NCBI GenBank assembly: GCA_019448385.1 | Contig: JAGTXO010000050.1 | Span: 124,001-188,000, forward strand | Direction: 5' to 3' | Source: Diacronema lutheri | Lineage: Eukaryota; Haptophyta; Pavlovophyceae; Pavlovales; Pavlovaceae | Length of the DNA stretch: 64,000 nt | In this document: in pieces, positions 37,090 through 47,363 of the stretch | Position numbering within the stretch: the first letter of the stretch is position 1 | Layout: the number at the start of each line of letters is the position of its first letter | Translations under genes and position numbers: made by a program | Notes under the pieces: model-generated | The model's input: only the letters and a program-made list of their open reading frames with translations | Told to the model about the DNA's origin: nothing | The model's database searches: none

Positions 37090-40000
37090 CTATCTCTCGA
37101 CGTCCGTTTCGGCCGTGCCGCCAAACGCGAGCGCGCGGCGGAGGCCGACCTGCGGCAGGCCGGCCGCGCCGTCGTCGCCGGCGGCGAAGAAGGTCATCTC
37201 GATGCTCGCCGCCTCGGAGAAGCCCTGCCACGACGCGAGGAGCCGCTCACCGTCGAGCTCGTGCTCGACGAGCGCAGTCACGATCGTCATCGCGCGCCGG
37301 CGTGCGAGCTCCTCCGTTGCCTCGAGCGCCTGCGTGAGCGGGTCCATCGCGAGGACGCTGCACAGGTGCGCCAGGTTCTTGGGCACCGCCACGCCCTTGT
37401 CCCCGCGCGCGAGCTGCGCCGCCTGCGCCTGCTCGCCGCTCTTGAAGAAGGACGGTGCCCGCGCGTGCACGAGCAGCCGCACCTGCAGGGCGCGGCGCCG
37501 CGCATGCGGCGCGTCAGTGGCGCGGCCGGCGCCCTCATGCGTCCGCACGCCCCGGCGCGCACCTTTGTGTATTGCCGGAGCACCTCGACGACGTCGTAGA
37601 TGATGCGCGCGTTGGGCTTGGCGAACGCCGGGTGGCTGATCGAGCACGCCGTCTCGAGCGAGACCGAGTCGGGCTTGCGCAGCTGGCCGTAAAAGGTGAG
37701 CGCGCCGAGCTTGAGCCGAATCTGCGCGAGCTCCGTTCGCGCCGCGTCGAGCTCCTCCGCCGCGCTCTTCTCCGCTCGCGCCTCCTCCTTGCTTGGGACG
37801 ATGGCCTGCTTGAGCAGCGCCATCTGGCCGACAAACGACGTGCGCGCCTTGCGCGCGGCCTCCTCCTCCTCCGCGCGCAGCCGCTGCGTGAAGGCGGCGC
37901 GCTCGGCGATTGCGTCGAGCCGCGCCGCCTCGGCCATCAGCGCCGCCTCGATCGCCGCGCGCTTGGACGCCATCTCGAGCGCGAGCTTGGTCGCCATCGC
38001 CTTGTCGAACGAGTTGCGCCGCTTGGTCCCGTCGCCGCTTGGCCCACCGCCGCCGGTCGCGCCGCCGCCGCCTGTCGCGCCGCCGCCGCTGCCCGCGCCG
38101 TGACCACCTGCCTCGTCCACCTCGCTCGCGCCCGCGCCAGCGTCGGCAAACCGCTGCATCACCGCTTCCCACGCGTGCGTCGCCGACGCGCTGATCGCCT
38201 CCTCGCCCCTGAACGAGCCGCCGCCGCCGCCGCCGCCGCCGAGGCCGAGCGCTGACGCAGTGGGCAGGTTTTCGAAATGCATGGGCGCGACGTCAAAGGC
38301 GAGGAGCGGGCCGGTGATGCGAAACGGCTCGTCCGACGTGACGCGCAGCGTGAACGTGCCCAGGATCCCCGGCCGGTTGGTGCATGGCACGAGCACGTGC
38401 GACGATGTCTCGTCGCCAAAGGCGTCGACCGACGTCACGAGCGCGAGCTTGCGCTTCGCGACGACGACGCTCGCGCCGGCGCCGATCGGCTTGAACGGAC
38501 CGTCGCGCACAAGCGAGGTGGGCGGCTCAAGCGAGTCGGGCAGCGCGCCCGCCCCGCCCGCGCGCAGGATCACGAGCCCCGCGCTCGGCGGCGCGCGCGT
38601 GCCGTCCGCGCCGTGGGCCGCGTCGGGCACCGAGTCAACGTAGCTGACGGCAGACACGCGGCTTGGCCGACTGGAGCGGTCAGCGTCGGCAGGGAGCGAG
38701 TCGCTCTCCCATCCGCTCTCGTACGGCGGCGTGTCCGCGCCGCTGCCGCCGCCGCTGCTGCCGCCGCCGCCGCCCGTGCCGCCCCAGCCAGTCGGCGTGA
38801 GGAGCAGCCGCATGGGCGCCTCCGACTCGTGGACAAGGCGTGCGGAGAGCTCGCAGGTCACGTACTGCGTGCGGCCGGTGCCCAGAAGGACGAGGCGGAA
38901 CATCCGATTCGCAAAGAAGCCCGTCCCCTTGCGAACGCGGTCGTACCGCCGCTCGTCCTCGTTGAGCACACCGTCGTCTCCGAGTTCGCCTACCGCCTCG
39001 CCCAACCGGCCGCCCGCGTGCGCCGGCACCCACTCGGATCGGAGTGCGAGCGTGTGCGCGCCGCCGCCGCCGCCCGGCGCGGCGACGGTCTTGGCCCGCT
39101 CGTTGAGCCGCGCCACCTCGCCGTTCGCCGCCGCGCGCGCCGCCTGCTCCGCCGCCGCGACGGCGACGAGGCGCGCGGCCTCCTCGGCCTTGGCGCGCGC
39201 CTCCTCGTCCGCCGCGCGCCTCAGCTCCGCCTCCGCCTCGGCGAGGCGCGCGCCGGCCTCGGCGGCGCTCAGCTCGAGCTCGGCCACCAGCGCCACGTCC
39301 GCCGCCTGCGCCTCGTCGATCAGCCGCCCCTCGATCGCCACGCGCGTCGCCTCGGCCGCCTCCGCCTCGTGCGCGGCGCCGTCGCTCGCGCCGCCGTCCG
39401 CCGCGCGCCGCGCCGACGCGCTCACGCGCGACGACTGCCGCACCATCGAGCTGCTCACCGCGCTGTCAACGCCCTCCTTGGCCACCTCCGCGCTCTCGAG
39501 GCTCGCCTGCGCCACGCGGTTCTCAACCACGACCGCTGAGACGGCGTTACTGAGGCGACGACCCGAGCGTTTCACCTCGCGCGCCGCTGCAAACGTTACG
39601 AGCTTGCGCGTCGCGGTCACGCGCCGCGCGGCGGCCCATGGGCGCGACGAAAGGCGCATCACGCGCGCGCCGCCCGCGCCCGGCGCGGCGAGCAGCGCCG
39701 CGGCGCGCGCCGCGCCTGTGCCGGCTGGCGCCGGCGCCGGCTCGTCGCGCGCATGCGCGCCCGTGTCCGCGCCCGTGTCCGCGCCCGCGTCCGCGCCCGC
39801 GTCCGCGCCCGCGCCCGCGCCCGCGTCGTCTTCCGCCTCCGTCTCACCGCCGGCCGCGTGCAACAAGCGCACGGAACGGTCAATGGCCTCGTCAACGAAC
39901 TCGTCGGCGGGCGCTGCCGCCGCCGCCCTCGCGAGCGCGTCGGCGGCCGCGGTGGCGTCGGCTAGCGCACGCGCGGCGACCACTTCCCGCGCCCTCGCCT

Positions 40001-41972
40001 GCGTGGCCGCCGCATCCTCCTCCGCCTGCGCGGCCACCGCCATCTCCGCCGCGGTGGCGGTAATACCCTCCGCCGCGTTCGCCGCCGCTTCCGCGCGCGC
40101 GGCCCCCTCCGCCGCCTTAGCCTCGGCGCGCGCGGCCGACGCCGCCATGGCCGGCGCCGTGGCCTCGGTTGCGGCGCCCGCTATGCCTGCAGACGCCTCC
40201 GCACGCGCGTCCGCCTTCACGGCCACGCCCGCCGCGTCCGCGGCCGGCGGAGGGACAAAGGCAGCAATTGCCGCGTCGGCCGCGGCCGCCGTCACCTCCT
40301 CCTCCACCGCGCGCGCCGCCTCTGCCTCTGCCGCGCGCGCCGCGCGCGCTGCACGCAGCGCGTCCGCCGCATCCGCCGCGCGCGCTGCGTTGGCCGCAGC
40401 GCGCCTCTCCTCCGCGGTGGCGATGGCGCGCGCCACCTCTGCCACGTCGGCCGCGCGCGCCGCCTCCGCCGCCGCCTCGGCGCGCTGCGCACTTGCATCC
40501 GTGCCCACGCCGCCGGCGCGCGCCCTGGCCGAGCGCGGGCGCCCGGGCGCGCCGCCGCCAGTATCGCCGCCATCGCTGTCGTCGCCGCGGCCGCCGCCGC
40601 TGCCGCCGCCGCTGCCGCCGCCGTCGCCGCCGCCGCAGCCACCGCCGCCGCGGCTGCCGCTGCCGCCGCCGCTGCCGCCGCCGTCGCCGCCGCCGCAGCC
40701 ACCGCCGCCGCGGCTGCCGCGGCCGCGGCCGCGGCCGCGGCCGCGCGCCACGCCGGCGGGCGCGCTCGGCGGGCGTGGGCGGCATGCGGCCCCTGCCATC
40801 GTCTCAACGATTGACGTGCGACGCGAGTGCGCGGGCGACGGGCCCGTCACGCTGATCGCCACCCGCGCGCGCGCCGACGGCGCGACGGGCGGCCACGCAG
40901 CGGCGGGCGGCGGCGCGGGTGCGCGCGCGCCGTCGGCGTCGCGCGGCGAGCTCGCGCCCGACTCAGCGGGCGAGCGGTAGACCGAGTGCAGCGTCGAGAT
41001 CGCGTCGGCCGCGCGGAGCGACGCGGACGCCTCCGCTGACAGCCGGCGCGCGAGCGCGCACGCGCGCGGCGACGGCTGCGCGGGGCTCGTCGTTGATGAC
41101 GATTCGCTGCTTGGGCTGCGCGGCGTGCGCGCGCCGCTGCCGCCGCGCGGGCTGCACGCGCCCATCGCCGCGCGCGCCAGGCCGCCGGTGCGCTGCGCGC
41201 GCGCGGCCGCCGGCTTGGGCGACGCGCCGCCGGCGCCGAGCGCGAGCGCGGCCACGTACGGACTGGACGCCCACGCCTGCGCCTGGCGTGACGCGTGCAG
41301 CACGTGGTGGAGCTCGAGCGGTGAGTAGACGTTCGCGAGGGCGTGCAGCCCGCCGCCGCCGCCCGCCCTCCCGCCCGACCCGTCCGAGCGCACCGGCAGC
41401 GGCCGGCAGAGCAGCGCGAGCGTGCGCGACACGAGCGCGGCCACATCGGGAAATCCCTGTCGACCGTCAAGCTTGCGGTGAAGGGGAAGCGGCGGCTCGG
41501 CAGTGCCAACGCGCAGCTCGACCTCAAAGGCGCCGCAGCGTGCGCGCAGCGGACGGCGCACTGAACCAGGCGGCGCGTGCGTGTGCGGCATGTCGAGCAC
41601 GAGGCCCGCGCCGCCGCCCGCGCCGCCGCCCGCGCCGCCGCCCACGCCGCCGTGCCGCTCTACGGTCGCGCGGCTCGGCGCGGAGCGGGGGCGGCTCGAC
41701 GACGCGGCGCAGACGAGCAAGGCGACGCCGGCATTGTCGCCGCCACCGTTGCACGCGCTCACCGCGCGCGCCGAGTGCGGCCGCGCGCGCGCGCCGCGCG
41801 CGTCGGGCGTCGCGGGCGCGCGCAGGCGCGCGCGGCGCCTCGCCTCGGGCGAGCGCGGCGCGGCGGACCGCGCGCGGGCGCGCGCGGCGGGCGCCTCGTC
41901 GGCTCTGGAGGGGCTCGGCGTGAGCGCGCCACCGCTTCCATGGGCGTCGCCGTCGCTGCCCTCGCCATGCCG

Positions 41973-42012
<40 letters not shown>

Positions 42013-42923
42013 GCTGCGCAAAGGTAGGCGCGTGCAATTTGAGCGTCCATGAAACCGTCGTTGATGAGCGCGCGCACGGGCGCGCGCAGGCCAAGCTCGT
42101 CGACGGAGGCGGTGCGAAGGCGGGAGATGAGCTCGCGTAGCGTCGCCATGTACCGCTCGCGCGACCCGCGCAGCGACGCTGTCGGCCGCGGCCACGTGCA
42201 TACTTCGATGCGCACCTCGGCGCGCGCGGCGATGCGCGCGGACGCGCGGAGCAGCGGCGCCGACGCCGCATTGTGCGCGAGCGAGAGACGCGCGAGGCTT
42301 GGGTGGCCGACAAGCGAGGCGGGGAGCGCGCGCAGCCGGTTGTGCGACAGCTCGAGCGTGTGCAGCGCGCCGAGCGCGCCGATGGCGCGCGGCAGCCGGC
42401 CGAGCTTGTTGTGCGCGGCGCGCAGCGTGCGCAGCTCGGTGCACCGGCCGAGCGAGCGCGGCAACGCGCGCAGCCGGTTGTGACTCACGTCGAGCGCCTC
42501 GAGGAGAGGAAGCGCGGCGCCAAAGTGGCGCGGCAGCTCGAACAGCGCATTGCGTGACACATCGACGCAGCGTAGAGAGCCGATCTCGTCGAGGTGCGGC
42601 GGCAGCTGCTGCAGCGCCCAGCCGGGCAGCACGAGGTCGCGGCAGCATGCGGCGGTGAGCACGTCGTAGACGAACGGGAGCGCAACCCACTCGCTCTCTG
42701 CGACGATCTCGTCCTCGTCCTCATCCGCGCCGCTCTTCTCGGGCGCAAACTCGCAGCTCTCGACCGCCGCGTGCAGCGCGCACATGATGGACGCGGGCGG
42801 CGGCGGCGCGTCCGCGTCGGCCGCGAGCTCGCGGAGCGCGTGCAGCCCGCGCACCTCGACGCGCGCGCGCAGCGTGCGCTCGAGCTCATGCAGCGCAAGC
42901 TGCGCGCCCGTCTGCCGCCGCAT
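37090..42923 (-). CDS. Giant LRR protein with Ala-rich coiled coil
   Basis: A predicted 1,917-aa protein. Exon 1 (42923-37563) and exon 2 (37482-37090) are separated by an 80-bp intron (GTGCGC...CTGCAG, phase 0). Residues ~95-240 contain six or so leucine-rich repeats (LEALDVSHNRLRALPRSLGR, LRTLRAAHNKLGRLPRAIGA). A long Arg/Gly/Ala low-complexity region follows, then an Ala-rich helix (~800-1250) with A-E-A-A-R repeats and S-G-G runs. Near 1330 is a globular part (FANRMFRLVLLGTGRTQYVT, CELSARLVHESEAPMRLLLT) that may resemble calpain domain III. The C-terminal 300 residues have charged helices (TKRRNSFDKAMATKLALEMA) and VRLLVHARAPSFFKSGEQAQ. A cytoskeletal or ciliary scaffold is possible but unproven. 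The two exons are joined from matching phase and residue character. Confidence 0.65.
40549..40745. repeat. Gly/Arg-coding GCC-rich repeat
   Basis: Imperfect CCGCCG and GCCGCCGCC arrays with a duplicated ~60-bp block (about 40597-40656 and 40660-40716). On the minus strand they encode (GGG-CGGGDGGG-SGGG-SRGGGG) modules within the giant LRR protein. Another array at ~39756-39830 encodes GADAGADTGADTG. Confidence 0.8.
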
Positions 42924-43440
42924 CGTCCCCGGCCCTTGGAATCAGGCCCGACGCTGCGCAGGAGGCATCGCCCCCATCAACGGTTTCACCGGCGCTGGAG
43001 CAGGCGCGCGCATTTTTCGTTCAGTCGGGCGCGTGTGGCACAGTCAGCGCCGCCGAGTCGGGCTCGGAGCACGGGTTCGCGATCGCGCGCGACCTCGCGG
43101 CGCGCCTCGCTGCGCGCGCACGCGCCGCCAGGCTCGAGCTCGGCGGGCGCTCGGGCCGCGCGGACCGCGCTGCGCGCCACGCCGCGCGCGCCACGCTGCG
43201 CGCCGCCGCGCGCGGCGCGGCGTCCAACGCAGCCGTGCTGACGGCGGGTGCGGTGCGCGGGTGGTACGACGCGCAGGCGCGCGCGGACCCAAGCGCACAC
43301 CATTCTGGCTGGTCGCGCACGCGCTGCGCTCGGCAGCGCTCTTCGGCGCATGCCTCCTTCCCGCTGCCATCCTTCCCGGTGCCGATGGACGGACGGCGCC
43401 ATCCCTCGCGCCATCCGTACCGCAACGGCCGCGGGAAGGG
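42924..43440. other. Divergent intergenic region with a coding-like frame
   Basis: This 517-bp stretch separates the LRR gene (minus) from the esterase (plus). No ATG-initiated gene is convincing. On the plus strand one frame without ATG (about 42960-43330) reads like a protein: ALEQARAFFVQSGACGTVSA, then GFAIARDLAARLAAR and GAASNAAVLTAGAVRGWYDA. It could be an upstream exon of the esterase or an eroded gene. A second frame near 43310-43370 gives a hydrophobic FWLVAHALRSAALFGACLLP. Confidence 0.3.
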
Positions 43441-44445
43441 ATGGTGAGACGCTCAGCCGGCCTGGCGCTGGCGATGCTGGTGGGAGCGCGCGGCTTCGAC
43501 GGGCCGGGCATGGGCCGCATCACGCGGCCCGTGCTCGCGGCCAACTGGATGGCCGCGCGCTCGAGCATCGAGCAGCTCGCCATCCCGTCGCGCGGCGTGC
43601 GCCTGTGGCTGCCGCCCGCGTACGACGCGCAGCCCGACCGGCGCTTCCCAACGCTTTATGTGCACGACGGGCAGAACCTGCTTGACGACCACGAGAGCTG
43701 GACGGGACATTCGTGGCGCCTCGCGAGCACCCTCTCCCGCCTCATCGCCGCTGGCGCCGTCGAGCAGCTCATTCTCGTGCTGCTCGACAACGTGCCGGAT
43801 CGCCGCGCGCTCGAGTACTCTGATTCGCCCATCGGCGACGCGTACCTGCACTTTTGCTTCGGCGAGCTCAAGCCGCGGATCGACGCGGAGTTTCGCACGC
43901 TCCCCGCCGCGCAGCACACCAGCGCGATGGGCTCGAGCCTCGGCGGCCTGGCCGCGTTCCGCGCGCTGTGGAAACGGCCCGACGCCGTCGGCCACTGCGC
44001 GTGCCTCTCGCCCGTCTTCCAGCCGCCGCTGCTCCTCGACGTCGCGCTCAACGGCGCGCGGCTCGGCGCGGTCGCGCCCGCGCCCGCGCCGCCGCGCATA
44101 TACATCGACAACGGCGGTGACACGCCCGAGCAAAGTGTCTCACTTTTCGACGTGCGCGACGGTTTCAACCCGGGGTACTGGTTCCTCGACTCGCAGCTGC
44201 AGCCGGGCGTCGACGCGATGCGGCAGGTGCTCGACCTGCACCGCGTCGCGCACGAGTACCACCGCGAGCCCGGCGGCCGGCACAACGAGCGCGGCTGGTC
44301 GGCGCGCGTCGAGCGGCCTCTCCGCCACCTGTACGGCGTGGGGCGGCCGAGCGCGAGCGCGCACCGCGCGGCCGGCTCGGTCGTCTCCGTGGCGCGCCGC
44401 GCGCCCGCCGCCAGTCAGGCGCGCTCCACCGGGCACGCCACGTGA
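43441..44445 (+). CDS. Esterase D/enterochelin-esterase-type alpha/beta hydrolase
   Basis: A 334-aa alpha/beta hydrolase of the PF00756 kind. It has FPTLYVHDGQNLLDD (the HDGQN motif), a nucleophile elbow AMGSSLGGLAAFRAL, and a C-terminal His context HREPGGRHNERGWSARV. Family members hydrolyse S-formylglutathione, siderophore esters, feruloyl esters or transfer mycolyl groups; the exact substrate is unknown. The ATG at 43441 gives a leader (MVRRSAGLALAMLVGARGF) suitable for secretion or plastid entry. Single exon. It converges on the PNKP-like gene; the 185-bp gap holds four hairpins. Confidence 0.85.
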   Translation: MVRRSAGLALAMLVGARGFDGPGMGRITRPVLAANWMAARSSIEQLAIPSRGVRLWLPPAYDAQPDRRFPTLYVHDGQNLLDDHESWTGHSWRLASTLSRLIAAGAVEQLILVLLDNVPDRRALEYSDSPIGDAYLHFCFGELKPRIDAEFRTLPAAQHTSAMGSSLGGLAAFRALWKRPDAVGHCACLSPVFQPPLLLDVALNGARLGAVAPAPAPPRIYIDNGGDTPEQSVSLFDVRDGFNPGYWFLDSQLQPGVDAMRQVLDLHRVAHEYHREPGGRHNERGWSARVERPLRHLYGVGRPSASAHRAAGSVVSVARRAPAASQARSTGHAT

Positions 44446-44480
44446 CAGCCGCTTGCTGCCGGCCGCCACTCGCTGCCGGC

Positions 44481-44615
44481 GGGCCGCCCTCATCAGGGCG
44501 GCCCTCGTTGTTTCGTCATGACGTGTTTCTCCCCTCGGGAGAACCCCCACCGCGCAGTGCTATCCACGACGCTCGGTCACACCCGCCCAGTGCTGGGCGC
44601 GACAGCGAGTGTCGC
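44481..44615. terminator. Cluster of four hairpins between convergent genes
   Basis: Perfect stems: GGGCCGCCCT/AGGGCGGCCC with CATC loop (44481-44504); TTCTCCC/GGGAGAA with CTC loop (44527-44543); CGCCCAG/CTGGGCG with TG loop (44584-44599); GCGACA/TGTCGC with GCGAG loop (44599-44615). They lie between stop codons at 44445 and 44631, where both transcripts must end. Role in 3'-end formation is inferred. Confidence 0.45.
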
Positions 44616-44630
44616 CCGCGCGCCGCACGC

Positions 44631-45332
44631 TCACAGGCGCGCGCCATCGACGAAGAACTGCTCCTCGTTGAAAAAAGCGATGCCCGCCGAGCGTGCGAAG
44701 CCGAGGTCGTCGCTGCTGTGGTCCGCCTCGCGCTTCCCCGCCTTGGGTCGGCCGGCCGCGTCGCCGACGAAGAAGCTGGCCGTTATGTCAAGCGCGCGGC
44801 CGGCGTGCCGCGCCTCGATCACGCGCCAGGCGCCCGCGCTCGGTTTGCGGAACTCGTCCTTGCGCAGGGCGATGAGGGCGAGGCAGGGGACGCCAACCTC
44901 GCGCATCAGCGCGTCCACCCGATGCGCCTTCTTCTCCATGCACTTGCGCAGCGGCTCGGCGTTGACGAACCGGTCAGTCGATTCGTTGGTCACGATCACG
45001 ATTCGGTAGCCACCGGCGTGCAGCTCGCGCAGCGCCGATGGAACGTTGGGGAAGCGCAGCTTCCACGCAGTGGGCTCAGTCCTGAAGACGCTCGTCTCAG
45101 CGAGGCAGCCGTCAAAGTCGAAGCCCGCGACGCGCACCGCACCGCCGTCCGGCGCCGGCGCCGGTGCGCCATTGTCGCCGCCAGGCGCAAAGTCGCGCAC
45201 GAGCACCGACCCGCCGTGCAGCGCCCATCCGGCGGGCACGAGGCCCGGCGCGATGGGCGCGGCCGGCTTGGACGCGGCCGGACGCTTGCTTGCGCCCGAG
45301 AGCGCCTCGCCCATCGCGCGCTTCGGCGCCAT
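44631..45332 (-). CDS. PNKP-type polynucleotide 3'-phosphatase (HAD superfamily)
   Basis: A 233-aa DNA-repair phosphatase that removes 3'-phosphates at strand breaks. HAD motifs: VAGFDFDGCLAETSVF (motif I, nucleophile and acid Asp), YRIVIVTNESTDRF (motif II region; TNQ is usual), LRKDEFRKPSAGAWRVIE (Lys, with the R-K-P-x-x-G-x-W motif diagnostic of PNK3P) and ASFFVGDAAGRPKAGKREAD (motif IV, ending with DHSSDD). No FHA or kinase domain, as in plant ZDP-like and Tpp1 forms. The start at 45332 includes a basic N-terminal tail (MAPKRAMGEALSGASKRPAA) possibly for nuclear import. Single exon. Divergent from the ankyrin-LRR gene with 129 bp between starts. Confidence 0.9.
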   Translation of the reverse strand: MAPKRAMGEALSGASKRPAASKPAAPIAPGLVPAGWALHGGSVLVRDFAPGGDNGAPAPAPDGGAVRVAGFDFDGCLAETSVFRTEPTAWKLRFPNVPSALRELHAGGYRIVIVTNESTDRFVNAEPLRKCMEKKAHRVDALMREVGVPCLALIALRKDEFRKPSAGAWRVIEARHAGRALDITASFFVGDAAGRPKAGKREADHSSDDLGFARSAGIAFFNEEQFFVDGARL

Positions 45333-45461
45333 GGCTAGCGCGAGCAGCGCGGCGGCCAGCGCCAGGGTTGATCAATCTCCCGCGCACACGCCACCACCGC
45401 CCGGGCTAGACTTGGGAGCTTGGGTGGGGCCAGTTTGCTCGCCTGACTGGTTTTGTCCACG

Positions 45462-47109
45462 ATGCCGGGCAAGAAGAAGCCCCAGCCGCGCGCGCAGTTC
45501 TTCGCCGCGCTGCGCGACGACAAGGGGACGCGCGCGCTCGACACGATCAGGTGGTGCCTGCGCCACGGCGGCGTCAACGTGCGCGCCGAGGACGATGACG
45601 GGCACACCGCCGTGCACATCGCCGCCGCGGGCAACAAGCTCGAGATCCTGCAGGCGCTCGTCGACCACGTCAAGCAGGCGGGCGCGCCGGACGACCTGGA
45701 CGTGGCGGACGTGGAGGGGCGGACGGCGCTGATGATGGCGGCGTTCAAAGGCGCCGTCGACGCGTGCAAGATCCTGAGCGTGGGCGGCGCCTCATGGGCT
45801 GCCAAGTGCGACGAGGGGCTCACGGCGCGTGACTACGCCGCCAAGCGCGGCAGCGCGGCGCTCGTCGCGATGTTTGACGGCGGGCTGCCCGCGCTGCTCA
45901 AGGAGCGGGCGGCGGCGGCGGCGCACGCGGTGGCGGGCAACGATGAGCCGAGCGCCGCCGATGACGAGGCCAAGGCCAAAAAATGGCGGATGGCGCAGCT
46001 CGACGCGAACAAGCAGGCCGAGCGCGAGGCCGCCGTCTACGAGGCGCGGCTCAAGGAGCGCGAGCACGTCGAGTCGACGCTTGAGACGGCTCCCAAGGCG
46101 GTGTGGCCCGAGGTGCAGGCCGCCATTGACTCCAAGGGCCGCGAGCTCTCGATCTCGCGCGACTGCGCCGAGCTCGACCCTGCCATCTGGTGGTGCATCA
46201 CCCTCAACTCCCTCCGCGTGCGCGCAGAGACGGGCGCGCTCGCGCGGCTGCCGGCCGAGCTGCGGATGCTGGGCGGGCTGACGAGCCTGATCGTTTCGCA
46301 CTGCGGCCTCGAGGCGCTGCCGCCGCAGCTTGGCGAGCTCGGCCGGCTGCGCGTGCTTGAGGCGGTGGGCAATCGGCTGCGCGCGCTGCCCGACGAGCTC
46401 GCGCGCTGCCACGCGCTCGAGGTGCTCGCGCTCGGGCATAACGAGCTGAGCAGCGCGGATGTGCTCGCGCGGCTACCGGCGCTCACCACCGTCAACCTCG
46501 ACCGCAACCGCCTTGACGCCCTTCCCATCCCGCCTGGCGAGCATCTTCGCTCGCTTTCGGCCGCAGACAACGCGATCGCTGCGATCGGCGCCGGCGTCGG
46601 CCAGCTGCAGGCGCTGCGCGAGCTCACGCTGACGAACAACCAGATCGACGAGCTGCCCGTCGAGCTCGCCGAGCTGCAGCCCAAGGCGCGCGCCGCGCGC
46701 GCGACCGCGACCGCCTGTGCCGCTGCGTGCGCGCCCGCGCGACCGCGCGCCGACGCGTGCGCGCCGCGTTACGCGCGCGGACGCGGTCGCGCGGCAGGTG
46801 TTGCAAGTTGTCGCGCTCGCGGGCAATCCGATTCGCGACCCGCGTATTCGCCGGTTCATCGAGGACGCGCGCCCTTCGCTCGTGAAGGATTTGCTCGCGC
46901 ACGTCAGGAAGCACGGCGTGAGCGCAGCGAGCCGCACGGGAGGTGGTGGCGGCGGCGGCGGTGGCGGTGGCGTGGCCAGTTGCGGCGGCGGCGGCGCCAA
47001 AAAGAAGGGCAAGGGCAAAGGCAAGGCGGCGGCGGAGGAGGACGAGCCGGCTGACGCCGACGACGGCGACCTGTCCGCGCTCCTTGCGCAGATCAACGGC
47101 GAGGACTAA
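45462..47109 (+). CDS. Ankyrin-LRR protein (LRRC47-like C-terminus)
   Basis: A 511-aa protein. Start MPGKKKPQPRAQFFAALRDD at 45462. Residues ~20-150 are ankyrin repeats (DGHTAVHIAAAGNKLEILQA, GRTALMMAAFKGAVDACKIL). A charged helix (~170-215) leads to 6-7 LRRs (LRVLEAVGNRLRALPDELAR, LRELTLTNNQIDELPVELAE). Exon 2 gives LQVVALAGNPIRDPRIRRFI and VKDLLAHVRKHG, matching the NPI-x-D-x-R block after the repeats of LRRC47-type proteins. A Gly-rich and Lys-rich tail follows. Exons: 45462-46685, 46798-47109. The intron 46686-46797 (112 bp) is GC-AG (AAG|GCGCGC...CGGCAG), phase 0. A scaffold role is likely; no enzyme domain seen. Confidence 0.78.
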
Positions 47110-47363
47110 GAGGAGGCGAGGCGCGCCAGGACAACAATGAACGATTCGAAAATCCTATTCTGGGTCCGATTCCCCCCAGAAGTACAAACTTCGCGCGAAA
47201 CACATATGGAGGTATACCAATGAGTTGTGAACAATCGTGAAGGCTCCAGAACTCCCTATTATTTGGGGAGTGTGCTCGCTTGCTTCTCACAGGCCGGTTC
47301 TAGTTGCGCGGAAGGCGACGGAAGGCGGGAGCAGCGGATTCTCGTCCCTCGCCACGCGCGGCG

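Noticed and set aside
40285-40807. Long plus-strand Ala/Ser/Pro frames opposite the giant LRR gene
   Set aside because: They are antisense shadows of GCC-repeat coding sequence; no domain is visible.
44481-44504. GC hairpin as a bacterial rho-independent terminator or contamination
   Set aside because: No T-run follows it, and flanking genes match the codon and composition style of their neighbours.
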